From Neomoorella mulderi (GTDB lineage: Bacteria > Bacillota > DSM-521 > Neomoorellales > Neomoorellaceae), in contig DRZV01000017.1 in NCBI GenBank assembly GCA_011375465.1, forward strand, positions 1 through 14,187: DNA of 14,187 nt. Reading direction: 5' to 3'. Position numbers and translations under genes: made by a program. Of this stretch, positions 4,612 through 12,594 are shown one piece after another. The notes beneath the pieces were generated by a model. The model ran no database searches. It was not told the origin of the DNA and saw only the letters and a program-made list of their open reading frames with translations. Every line of letters begins with the position of its first letter. The stretch's first letter is position 1.

Positions 4612-6615
4612 ATGTCTGGCAAATTAGGAGCCCTTCCCTGGGAAACCAAAGGGGCTTTTAAAACCTCCCTCCGGCTTACGGTGCCGGCAACCATGCTGGT
4701 GGCCTTTTTGTTTTCCAGGGCTGCCCTGATGCAGGAACTCCATCCCTTTGGGCCTTCCCTGGTGGTATTTTTGTGGGGGTCTTCAACCCCTCCTTGATAT
4801 GGCCTGCGGTTCTGGCTGCCATAGCCGGCAGTTATCGAGGAGTATGGGGGAGCTTTATATCCAATGGGGCTGTTTTTATCCTTCTGGGGATGGTTCTGAC
4901 CTTTTACCCCCAGGGGCCCAAAACCCATTTTTATCCCAGCCTCTTGGCCCCCACAAGTTTATTCCTGGTTAAGGGGTTGGCCTTGCTCCTGCGGGGATCC
5001 CCTCCCTACGGTTGGATACAGGTGCTCTTCGAAGCTTTTTTGTCCTGGGGATTGGCCCAGATTTTTATAGAAGCCCTCTCTACTCCTCGGTTAGAAGAAA
5101 GGATGTTGGGATTAGGGCTTTTCCTCGCAGGGATTCTGCTGGGGATCCAGGGGATCAGGTTCATGGGGGTCTCCTGGCAGCTGCTTTTGACCTACTATTT
5201 CTTGCTCCTGGCCTCTTTGGCGGGGGGAGCGGGTATGGGCGCTGCCTGGGGAGCGGCTTTGGGGTTGTTGCCCAGCCTTGCTCAGTTTGCCCCTCCCCTT
5301 TTGGCAGGGCTCCTGGCTTTCGTGGGGTTGGCCGCGGGCTACCTTAGGATATGGGGCAAGCTGGGGGTGCTGGGAGGATTCCTTTTGAGCCAACTCCTTC
5401 TGGGCCCTTATTTCTTGGGACAAGAGGGGATTGCCCTGAAGGAGTGGGGAGGGGCTGCTTGCCTGTTTCTTTTGACCCCCCTTCCCTGGTAAGCTGGTTA
5501 GAGGGGTGGCTCAACATCCCCAGGAACAGGGAGGAAGGGTCTAAACCCGGCCTGTTGAGATTAAAAGAGGCCATAAAAAGCCTATCATGGCACTTGAAAT
5601 TTTCGGACTTCACCGAAAGTCCGGCCCTGACCGTGCAGAAGATCAGGGAAGAGGTCTGCGGGACCTGCAGCCTCCACAAGCTGTGCTGGGAAATGGAAGG
5701 GGATGAGACGCTGGCTTTGGTTCAAAACCTGTTGGGAGCTGAAGGGCTGAAAACCAGAGCAGAGCTGCCGGAATGGTTTCGATCCCGCTGCCCCAGATCC
5801 CGTCAATTCCTGGCTTTCTCGCGGACTTTCCTCGTCCCCGAGGAGAGGTATTATCCCCAAGGGGCCCTCAAAGACTGGCTGGCCAGCACCCTGGACCATC
5901 TGGTTTGCCTGATGGAAAGGGAACCCCTTTCTCCCCAGGGGACAGATCCCCCCTGGGCTGTACAGCTGGGGGCGGCTTACATGGTTAGATTTAGATCCAA
6001 TTTTTCCGGGGACAGCTTCGCCGCCTTTTCCCTGGAGGAGGGTAAACAGGTGCCGGTGCTGACGGACGGCATGGGCGCGGGTAAAGAGGCCCATACCATA
6101 AGCACCGCGGCCGTAGAGCTGATAGGGAACCTGCTCTCGGCGGGTTTTGCTCCGGAGATGGCCCTAAAAACCCTAAATATGATTTTATATCTTAAAAACT
6201 TCCCCAAAGAAATATTCACCAGTTGCGATCTCTGCATAATAGACGCCGTGGCCAGAAGGGCTTCTTTTTACAAATGTGGGGCCTGCTCCACGTTTATAAA
6301 GAGAAAGGGGAAAATTAAAACTGTCAGCCCCACCTCCCCTTTCCTTCCCCTGGGTACTGTGGAGGATTTCTGCATTGAAGGGCTGGAGGAAGATTTGGAG
6401 GAAGGGGATATTTTGGTCATGGTAAGCGACGGTGTGTTGGAGGCCCACGGAGAGATAGAAGAAAAGGGCAGATGGGTGTGAAAGCCTTGCAGAGGCTGGA
6501 GTCCGCCCATCCCCAGGAAATAGCCAACCGGATTTTAAAACAGGCTTGCGCCCTTTTAGAAGGACGGCCCAGGGACGATTTGACCGTGGTGGTGGCCCTC
6601 ATAGGGGAAGGATAA
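4612..6615 (+). pseudogene. spoIIE: Stage II sporulation protein E, PP2C phosphatase (three -1 frameshifts)
   Basis: SpoIIE sits at the polar septum and dephosphorylates SpoIIAA to activate sigmaF in the forespore. An N-terminal multi-pass membrane region (LRLTVPATMLVAFLFSRAAL through LLLTYYFLLLASLAGGAGMG) occupies about residues 1-290. A central segment carries the family Cys motif VCGTCSLHKLCWE. The C-terminal PP2C domain has SGDSFAAF, LTDGMGAGKEA, ILVMVSDGVLEA and RPRDDLTVVVA, so the metal-binding Asp residues are present. The frame breaks at 4768-4772 (T run), 5476-5481 (C run) and about 6476-6480 (GTGTG); each needs one added base. Repaired length is about 668 residues against 827 in B. 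subtilis. Start ATG 4612; location before tilS matches Bacillus. As given, no full-length product is possible. Confidence 0.88.
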
Positions 6616-6668
6616 AGCCCCTTCGAAAGAGAAATAGAGCCAATAAAGGCCTCTCGAGGGGAGAAGAT

Positions 6669-8075
6669 ATGCTGGAGACCGTCAGGGCCACCATAAGCCG
6701 TTATAAATTGATCCTTCCAGGGGAAAAAATAGTGGTGGGGGTTTCTGGGGGGCCCGACTCCCTGGCCCTGCTCCATTCCCTTTATATTCTGCGGGAAGAA
6801 CTGGATTGCGCCCTGCACGTGGCCCATCTAAATCACGGATTGCGTCCCGATGCCCAGGAGGACGCCCTTTTTGTAAAGGACCTGGCAGAAGGGTGGGGCT
6901 TGCCCTTTACCATAGAAGAGAGGGACGTGATGGCCTACAAGAAAGAAAAAAAGATGACGGTGGAAGAGGCGGCCAGGGAGGTGCGCTATATCTTTTTGAG
7001 AGAGGTTTTGGAAAGGGTGGGGGGGCAAAAGATAGCGGTGGGGCATCAGGCGGATGATCAGGCGGAGACAGTGCTGCTGAATCTGCTCCGGGGCAGCGGA
7101 CTTACGGGCCTAAAAGCCATGTTGCCCCGTAGGGACAACATAATAAGGCCACTGCTCTTCGTATCCCGGCAGGAGATAGAGGATTACTGCCGCCAGGCGG
7201 GCCTGACCCCTCGCTGGGATTTCACCAACGTGGATACAGTTTACAGGAGAAACAAGATAAGGTGGGCCCTTTTACCTTACTTGGCCCGGGAGTTCAATCC
7301 CCGGATAGTCCAGGTATTGAGCCGCACCGCGGTTATCCTGCAAGAAGAAGAGAAATTGCTTTCTTCTTTGGCGGAAAGGGCTCTGGCTGAATGTTTGGAG
7401 CAAAAAGGAAAGGGCGGGGTAATCCTGGACCGGGAAAAGTTTTTATCCCAGCCTTCAGCCTTGCAACGACGGGTCTTGCGCTTGGTGGCCCTTACCTTGG
7501 GGAGCTCGGTGGGTTTTGAGGCAGTGGAAAGGGCCAGGGAACTGGCGGAAAAGGGAGGGGGAGCAACTTGGCCGGGCAACATTGGCCTGGTATTTCAAGG
7601 AAAACATATGCGCTTCTTCCTTCCCCCTTCTCCTCCGGAGGAGCTCCGGTATCTTTATACTTTGAAGGTCCCGGGGGTTACCCCTGTTCCTGAGGCAGGC
7701 ATCTGTCTGGAAGCGGAAATCGTTTCTCCCCCTTTTGCCTTTGGATCCCCAGATGAGGCCTGGCTTGATTGGGATAAACTGGAGCCCCCTTTGCTGATCC
7801 GGAACTGGCAGCCGGGGGACTATTTCCATCCCCTGGGATTGGGGGGGAAAAAGAAATTGCAAGATTTTTTTGTAGACGCCAAAGTTCCCCCTCCTCAAAG
7901 GCACAGGATACCGCTCCTGGTGAGCGGAGATAAGATAGCCTGGGTGGTGGGTTACAGGCTGTCGGAGGATTTTAAAATAACCTCCTCCACCAGGAAGGCC
8001 CTGCGGATCAAAATTAAACCTTGTAATAAACAGGAAGAGGGAAATTGCAACGGGTATTCGCCTATGTTAAAATAA
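6669..8075 (+). CDS. tilS: tRNA(Ile)-lysidine synthase TilS
   Basis: A 468-residue cytoplasmic N-type PP-loop ATPase that joins lysine to C34 of tRNA-Ile2 (anticodon CAT), changing its reading from AUG to AUA. AUA codons are frequent in this window, so the enzyme carries a real load here. ATP-binding P-loop VVGVSGGPDSLALLHSL (residues 22-38), then VAHLNHGLRPDAQEDA and 'KIAVGHQADDQAETVLLNLL' with the RGSGLTGL motif. The C-terminal substrate domain has LLIRNWQPGDYFHPLG and GKKKLQDFFVDAKVPPPQR. The ATG at 6669 (GAGGGGAGAAG just upstream) is preferred over upstream alternatives because the family N-terminus begins there. It lies 53 bases after spoIIE. Intact and full length. Confidence 0.95.
   Translation: MLETVRATISRYKLILPGEKIVVGVSGGPDSLALLHSLYILREELDCALHVAHLNHGLRPDAQEDALFVKDLAEGWGLPFTIEERDVMAYKKEKKMTVEEAAREVRYIFLREVLERVGGQKIAVGHQADDQAETVLLNLLRGSGLTGLKAMLPRRDNIIRPLLFVSRQEIEDYCRQAGLTPRWDFTNVDTVYRRNKIRWALLPYLAREFNPRIVQVLSRTAVILQEEEKLLSSLAERALAECLEQKGKGGVILDREKFLSQPSALQRRVLRLVALTLGSSVGFEAVERARELAEKGGGATWPGNIGLVFQGKHMRFFLPPSPPEELRYLYTLKVPGVTPVPEAGICLEAEIVSPPFAFGSPDEAWLDWDKLEPPLLIRNWQPGDYFHPLGLGGKKKLQDFFVDAKVPPPQRHRIPLLVSGDKIAWVVGYRLSEDFKITSSTRKALRIKIKPCNKQEEGNCNGYSPMLK
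8045..8073 (+). promoter_or_regulatory. Predicted extended -10 promoter of ftsH
   Basis: TTGCAA (8045-8050), 17-base spacer, TAAAAT (8068-8073) with the extended -10 element TG at 8065-8066. The promoter overlaps the last codons of tilS; predicted start is near 8080, upstream of the ftsH ribosome site at 8101-8107. Pattern match only. Confidence 0.6.
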
Positions 8076-8115
8076 AAAGACATGAAAAGCATAAAATATC
8101 AGGGAGGTTATCCCT

Positions 8116-10092
8116 TTGGATAAAATCTTTAAAAATTTGGCCATATATCTTTTGATAGTCCTTTTAACCGTGGCCTTTATAAAACTCACCTCGCCCACTG
8201 ATAAGCCGGTGGAAGAGTGGACCGTAACCCGCTTTTATGAGGCTATAGAAGAGGGGCAGATCAAAGAGGTAACCCTCATACCCTACGATAATATCATCAA
8301 GGTGAAAGGGGTTTTGAAGAATAACGTGCGTTTCACCACCAATGTCCCCTCTTCCGCTGGTCTTACCGAGCGTTTAATAGCCCACAAGATCACCACCAAG
8401 ACCCAGCTCCCTCCCCAGACCCCTTGGTGGGCCAACCTCCTGGGAAGCCTGCTCCCCCTCCTGCTTTTGCTGGGGCTGTTCTTTTTCCTCCTGCAGCAAA
8501 CCCAAGGGGGCGGTTCTAAGGTGATGCAGTTCGGCAAGAGCCGGGCCCGTCTGGTTACAGCGGATAAGCGGAGGGTCACCTTCAACGATGTGGCGGGGGT
8601 GGACGAGGCTAAGGAGGAGCTGCAGGAGGTGGTGGAGTTCCTCAAGAATCCCCGCAAATTCAACGAACTGGGGGCCCGCATCCCCAAAGGTGTTCTCTTA
8701 TACGGGCCTCCGGGGACAGGCAAGACCCTGTTGGCCAAAGCGGTGGCAGGGGAGGCAGGGGTGCCCTTCTTCAGCATAAGCGGCTCCGATTTTGTGGAGA
8801 TGTTCGTCGGGGTAGGCGCTTCCCGGGTCAGGGATCTTTTTGAACAGGCTAAGAGAAACGCCCCCTGCATTGTGTTCATAGACGAGATAGACGCGGTGGG
8901 CCGCCAGAGGGGGGCTGGCCTAGGGGGAGGCCATGACGAGAGAGAACAGACTTTGAACCAGCTGCTGGTGGAGATGGACGGATTCAATGCCAACGAGGGC
9001 ATAATAGTGATAGCTGCCACCAATCGGCCCGACATCCTGGATCCAGCCCTGCTGCGGCCCGGGAGATTTGACCGTCAGATAATGGTGGATATCCCCGACA
9101 TAGAGGGGAGGAAGGCTATCCTCAAGGTGCACTTGAGGGGTAAGCCTTTGGAGGAAGATGTGGATCTGGAAGTTTTAGCCCGGCGCACCCCTGGATTCAC
9201 CGGGGCTGATCTGGCCAACATGGTCAATGAGGCAGCCCTTTTGGCCGCCAGGAGGAACAAGAGGAAAATAGGCATAGCCGAATTGGAAGAGGCCATAGAG
9301 AGGATAATCGCTGGGCCGGAGAAAAAGTCCAGGGTGATGAGCGATTACGAAAAGAAGCTGGTGGCCTACCACGAGGCGGGCCATGCGGTGGTGAGCTATT
9401 ATCTGCCCAACGCTGACCCCCTGCACAAGGTGTCCATAATACCTAGAGGCCATGCCGGGGGTTATACCCTTCTTTTGCCCAAAGAGGACAGGCGCTATCT
9501 CACCAAGTCCCAGATTTTGGATCAGGTGACCATGCTCTTGGGGGGCAGGGTGGCGGAAGAATTGGTTTTAGAGGAGATCAGCACCGGAGCCCATAACGAC
9601 CTGGAAAGGGCCACCGATCTCATAAGGAAAATGATCACCGAATTCGGTATGTCTGAGGAATTGGGCCCCCTCACCTTCGGCAGGAGGCAGGATACCGTAT
9701 TTCTAGGCCGGGATATAACCAGGGACAGGAACTACAGCGAGGCCATAGCCTTTGCCATCGACAAGGAGGCCAGGAAGATCATAGATAGCTGTTATGAAAG
9801 GGCCAAGAAGATACTCCAGGAGCACCTGGAGGAATTGCACCGGGTAGCCCAGGCCCTGATGGAAAGGGAAACGCTGGAGGCAGCGGAATTCGAGGCGGTA
9901 CTAAAAGAGGAGATGCCCCAGGGGAAGGGGGAACAGGATCAAAGTAAAAAATCCCTGGCGGTTAATCCCCAGCCCAGCCCTGCTCCGGCTTTTTCCAATG
10001 AGCCCCGCTTAACCCTGAACTGGGAGCAGACAAGATACTTCTATGGATATTTCTTCAGCCTGGGGAGGAGGAGCTGTTGGAGACCACTTTAG
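8116..10092 (+). CDS. ftsH: ATP-dependent zinc metalloprotease FtsH
   Basis: Membrane-anchored hexameric AAA+ protease degrading unneeded or damaged membrane and regulatory proteins; in Bacillus it affects sporulation and stress response. A TTG start at 8116 has AGGGAGG at 8101-8107. Membrane segment 1 is at about 7-24, the extracytoplasmic FtsH_ext domain at 30-102 and segment 2 at about 104-127. Walker A GPPGTGKT is at 197-204, Walker B IVFIDEIDA at 252-260, and the second region of homology ATNRPDILDPALLRPGRFDR at 301-320. Zinc motif HEAGH is at 419-423, with the third ligand Asp in GAHNDLERATD (D495). The tail after about residue 600 is Gln/Pro/Ser-rich with an aromatic end (YFYGYFF) unlike usual FtsH tails, and overlaps ndk by 16 bases. 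hprT, normally upstream, is missing. Confidence 0.96.
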   Translation: MDKIFKNLAIYLLIVLLTVAFIKLTSPTDKPVEEWTVTRFYEAIEEGQIKEVTLIPYDNIIKVKGVLKNNVRFTTNVPSSAGLTERLIAHKITTKTQLPPQTPWWANLLGSLLPLLLLLGLFFFLLQQTQGGGSKVMQFGKSRARLVTADKRRVTFNDVAGVDEAKEELQEVVEFLKNPRKFNELGARIPKGVLLYGPPGTGKTLLAKAVAGEAGVPFFSISGSDFVEMFVGVGASRVRDLFEQAKRNAPCIVFIDEIDAVGRQRGAGLGGGHDEREQTLNQLLVEMDGFNANEGIIVIAATNRPDILDPALLRPGRFDRQIMVDIPDIEGRKAILKVHLRGKPLEEDVDLEVLARRTPGFTGADLANMVNEAALLAARRNKRKIGIAELEEAIERIIAGPEKKSRVMSDYEKKLVAYHEAGHAVVSYYLPNADPLHKVSIIPRGHAGGYTLLLPKEDRRYLTKSQILDQVTMLLGGRVAEELVLEEISTGAHNDLERATDLIRKMITEFGMSEELGPLTFGRRQDTVFLGRDITRDRNYSEAIAFAIDKEARKIIDSCYERAKKILQEHLEELHRVAQALMERETLEAAEFEAVLKEEMPQGKGEQDQSKKSLAVNPQPSPAPAFSNEPRLTLNWEQTRYFYGYFFSLGRRSCWRPL

Positions 10093-10493
10093 TCCTGATA
10101 AAGCCCGAGGGAGTAGCTCGGGGATTGGTGGGGGAGATCATCAGCCGTTTCGAGAGAAAAGGGTACGAGTTGGTGGGGCTGAAGCTGTTACGACTTACCC
10201 AGGAGAAGGCCGAGGAGCTTTACGGGGAGCACAGGGGCAAACCCTTTTATCCCGAGCTGATAGGCCATATGACCTCCGGAAAGGTGGTGGCCATGGTCTG
10301 GCGGGGGCCAGGGGCAATAAGCGGGGCCAGGAAGATTATAGGCCCTACTGATCCCCGGGAAGCCCCTCCAGGAACCATCAGAGGAGACCTGGTTCTGGAG
10401 GTGGGGGCCAATCTCGTCCATGGCTCTGACTCCTTGGCCAGCGCCCAGAGGGAAATATCCATATTTTTCCAGAAGGGGGAGATGGAAGGCTGA
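10077..10493 (+). CDS. ndk: Nucleoside-diphosphate kinase
   Basis: A 138-residue cytosolic kinase that equalises NTP/NDP pools by a phospho-histidine ping-pong. Family N-terminus METTLVLIKPEGVARGLVGE; then IISRFERKGYELVGLK, GKPFYPELIGHMTSGKVVAM, and GTIRGDL leading to the active-site motif NLVHGSDS with catalytic His115. It lacks only the last few residues of longer homologues and looks complete. The start TTG 10077 is preceded by GGGGAGGAGGAG and lies within the end of ftsH. It is not usually next to ftsH in Bacillus. Confidence 0.96.
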   Translation: METTLVLIKPEGVARGLVGEIISRFERKGYELVGLKLLRLTQEKAEELYGEHRGKPFYPELIGHMTSGKVVAMVWRGPGAISGARKIIGPTDPREAPPGTIRGDLVLEVGANLVHGSDSLASAQREISIFFQKGEMEG

Positions 10494-10536
10494 AACCCGA
10501 CCTCCCTGAGCTAAAATTTTAAAGGGGGGGCCGGGG

Positions 10537-11084
10537 GTGGATTTCAGCATAAGGTACAGATTATACACAGGCGAACCGGAGGTTGGAATGCGCCCTTTTT
10601 AATCACCTCATGCCCCTGGTGACGCTGGGGGCAGCAGTTCAGCCGTCTTGTTTTTTTCCTCCCTCTGTTTCGCCGGAGGGGACCCCCAAGGGTATATCAT
10701 AGGGTGGCATGTTTTGTGGGCTTCCTTTCTTACCCAGCTGATGGTGGCGGTTATAAAGAGGTGGGTAGGCAGGCAGCGGCCCTACCTGGTTCTTCCGGAA
10801 GCTGTTTGCCGGGACAAGCAATGGCGGGACTGTTCCTTCCCTTCTGGCCATACCGCCACCGGTTTTTCTCTGGCAATCATTTTTTCCCACTATTTTCCCC
10901 AGTTTGCCCCTTGGTTTTATTTGGGGGCGCTGCTTGTAGACCTGAGCCGTGTTTATTTGGGGTACATTATCCTTCCGACGTGTTGGGTGGAGCCCTTATA
11001 GGGATAACGGGCTTTCGTATGAGCAGCTGGGTCCTCCCTTGGTTAAAGGGAATCATAATATTAAGAGGGGTGAAAATCGATTGA
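10537..11084 (+). pseudogene. PAP2-family membrane phosphatase (three frameshifts)
   Basis: A multi-pass type-2 phosphatidic-acid phosphatase, a family acting on phosphatidate or undecaprenyl pyrophosphate on the outer side of the membrane. All three catalytic blocks are present: KRWVGRQRP (K-x6-RP), CSFPSGHTATGF (PSGH), and SRVYLGY followed after a shift by HYPSDVLGG (SR-x5-H-x3-D). The start is probably GTG 10537 with a G-rich site at 10524-10530. The frame breaks near 10565-10571 (one extra base), at 10627-10631 (one G missing, between LMPLVTLG and GSSSAVLFF) and at 10963-10965 (one C missing, just before the catalytic His). Repaired size is about 182 residues. Its stop overlaps the pstB start (TTGA), so the two are coupled. 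BcrC-like recycling of undecaprenyl pyrophosphate is possible but unproven. Confidence 0.8.
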
Positions 11085-11884
11085 ATATCAGCCTGTGGCC
11101 TCAAGAAGAAGGCATAGGGACGCCCAGTAATGAGTACAAGATAAAAATAAGGGGATTAAATTTCTATTATGGCCTGGTTTGGGTCCTTAAAAACATCACC
11201 ATGGATATAAGGGCCAATTCCATAACCGCCCTTATAGGCCCTTCGGGATGCGGCAAATCCACCTTCCTCCGCACCTTGAACCGCATGAACGACCTTATAG
11301 AAGGGACCAGGGTAGAGGGAGAGGTGCTGCTGGACGGCCAGAACATATACGATCCCAAGGTGGATGTGGTGCAGTTGAGGAAACGGGTGGGCATGGTGTT
11401 CCAGAAACCCAACCCTTTCCCCATGTCCATCTACGATAACGTGGCCTACGGCCCCAGGATTCACGGGATCCGCAACAAAAAGGTTCTGGACGAGATAGTG
11501 GAGCGAAGCCTTAAAGCCGCAGCCCTCTGGGAAGAGGTGAATGACCGCCTCCACCATTCTGCCCTCAGCCTTTCTGGGGGCCAACAGCAGAGGCTCTGTA
11601 TCGCCAGGCTCTTGGCGGTGGAGCCGGAGGTGGTCCTGATGGATGAACCTTCTTCAGCCCTGGATCCCATCTCCACCTTGAAAATAGAAGAGCTCATAAA
11701 AGTATTGAAGAAAAAATACACCATTATAATAGTAACCCACAACATGCAGCAGGCAGCCAGGGTTTCTGATTACACGGCCTTCTTTTTGAATGGGGAGATG
11801 ATCGAGTACGACGAAACAGGAACTATCTTTACCAGGCCTAAAGATAAGAGGACAGAAGATTATATTACAGGAAGGTTTGGTTAA
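11081..11884 (+). CDS. pstB: Phosphate ABC transporter ATP-binding protein PstB
   Basis: A 267-residue ATPase powering high-affinity phosphate uptake with the membrane pair PstCA and binding protein PstS, none of which is in this window. Walker A GPSGCGKST is at 53-61, with the Pst-typical TFLRTLNRMNDLIEGTRVEG next to it. The Q-loop VGMVFQKPNPFPMSIYDNVA is a hallmark of PstB. The ABC signature LSGGQQQRLCIARLL is at 164-178, Walker B VVLMDEPSSALDP at 184-196 and the H-loop VTHN at 218-221. The start is taken as TTG 11081, with GAGGGG at 11065-11070, which overlaps the preceding stop by 4 bases; reading from further upstream would run through the PAP2 gene. phoU follows after 20 bases. Intact. 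Confidence 0.94.
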   Translation: MNISLWPQEEGIGTPSNEYKIKIRGLNFYYGLVWVLKNITMDIRANSITALIGPSGCGKSTFLRTLNRMNDLIEGTRVEGEVLLDGQNIYDPKVDVVQLRKRVGMVFQKPNPFPMSIYDNVAYGPRIHGIRNKKVLDEIVERSLKAAALWEEVNDRLHHSALSLSGGQQQRLCIARLLAVEPEVVLMDEPSSALDPISTLKIEELIKVLKKKYTIIIVTHNMQQAARVSDYTAFFLNGEMIEYDETGTIFTRPKDKRTEDYITGRFG

Positions 11885-11904
11885 GAGGCAAAGGGGGGAG
11901 CGGC

Positions 11905-12576
11905 ATGTCCTTGGTTACCAGACAGGCCTTTCAGAAGGCCCTGGAGGATCTCCAGCAGGACATCTTGCGGATGGGAAGCGTGGTGGAACAGGCCATTGCC
12001 AAGGCGGTGGAAAGTTTGGCCAAACTGGATATAAAACTGGCGGAAGAGGTGGTCCAGGGAGACGCCATAGTGGATGAGATGTACCTCAAAATCGAAGGGG
12101 AATGCTTGAAGCTAATAGCTACCCAACAGCCCATGGCCAAAGATCTGAGGAGAATAGCTGCTGGCTTTAAGATAATCATCGATCTGGAGCGTATGGGGGA
12201 TCATGCGGTGGATATCGCCCGTACCGCCCAGCGGATTGTGGAGCGGGGAGAGCCGTTACTGAAGCCCCTTATCGACATACCCCGTATGGCAGAATTGGCT
12301 CAGGATATGGTCAAGCAATCCCTGGACGCCTATGTAAAAGAAGACGTGGACTTGGCTTATCAGGTTGCCCAGGCCGACGACCTGGTGGATAAGCTCCACA
12401 ACCAGGTCTTCCGGGAGCTTTTGACCTACCTGATAGAAACCCCCAGGAATATAACCCAGGGCATATATCTCATATTGGTGTCCCTTTATCTGGAGCGCAT
12501 TGCCGACCATGCCACCAATATAGCTGAGGAGGTCATCTACCTGGTCACAGGGGAAAGGAAAGAGTTAAACGACTAG
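11905..12576 (+). CDS. phoU: Phosphate signalling complex protein PhoU
   Basis: A 223-residue, all-helical cytoplasmic protein of two three-helix bundles that links PstB transport activity to the PhoR kinase and represses the Pho response when phosphate is plentiful. Both metal-cluster motifs are intact: DLERMGDHAVD (93-103) and YLERIADHATN (195-205). Other family blocks are LIATQQPMAKDLRRIAAGFK and FRELLTYLIETPRNI. The ATG start at 11905 has GGGGGGAG upstream. It follows pstB directly and is followed after 18 bases by a diverged paralogue. Intact frame, normal length. Confidence 0.95.
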   Translation: MSLVTRQAFQKALEDLQQDILRMGSVVEQAIAKAVESLAKLDIKLAEEVVQGDAIVDEMYLKIEGECLKLIATQQPMAKDLRRIAAGFKIIIDLERMGDHAVDIARTAQRIVERGEPLLKPLIDIPRMAELAQDMVKQSLDAYVKEDVDLAYQVAQADDLVDKLHNQVFRELLTYLIETPRNITQGIYLILVSLYLERIADHATNIAEEVIYLVTGERKELND

Positions 12577-12594
12577 CCAGAGGAAGGAAAGGCT

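Noticed and set aside
8283..9035. Long open frame on the minus strand opposite ftsH (250 codons)
   Set aside because: Composition (Ser/Pro/Arg-rich, no motif) is that of an antisense shadow of a strongly conserved gene, and there is no ribosome site.
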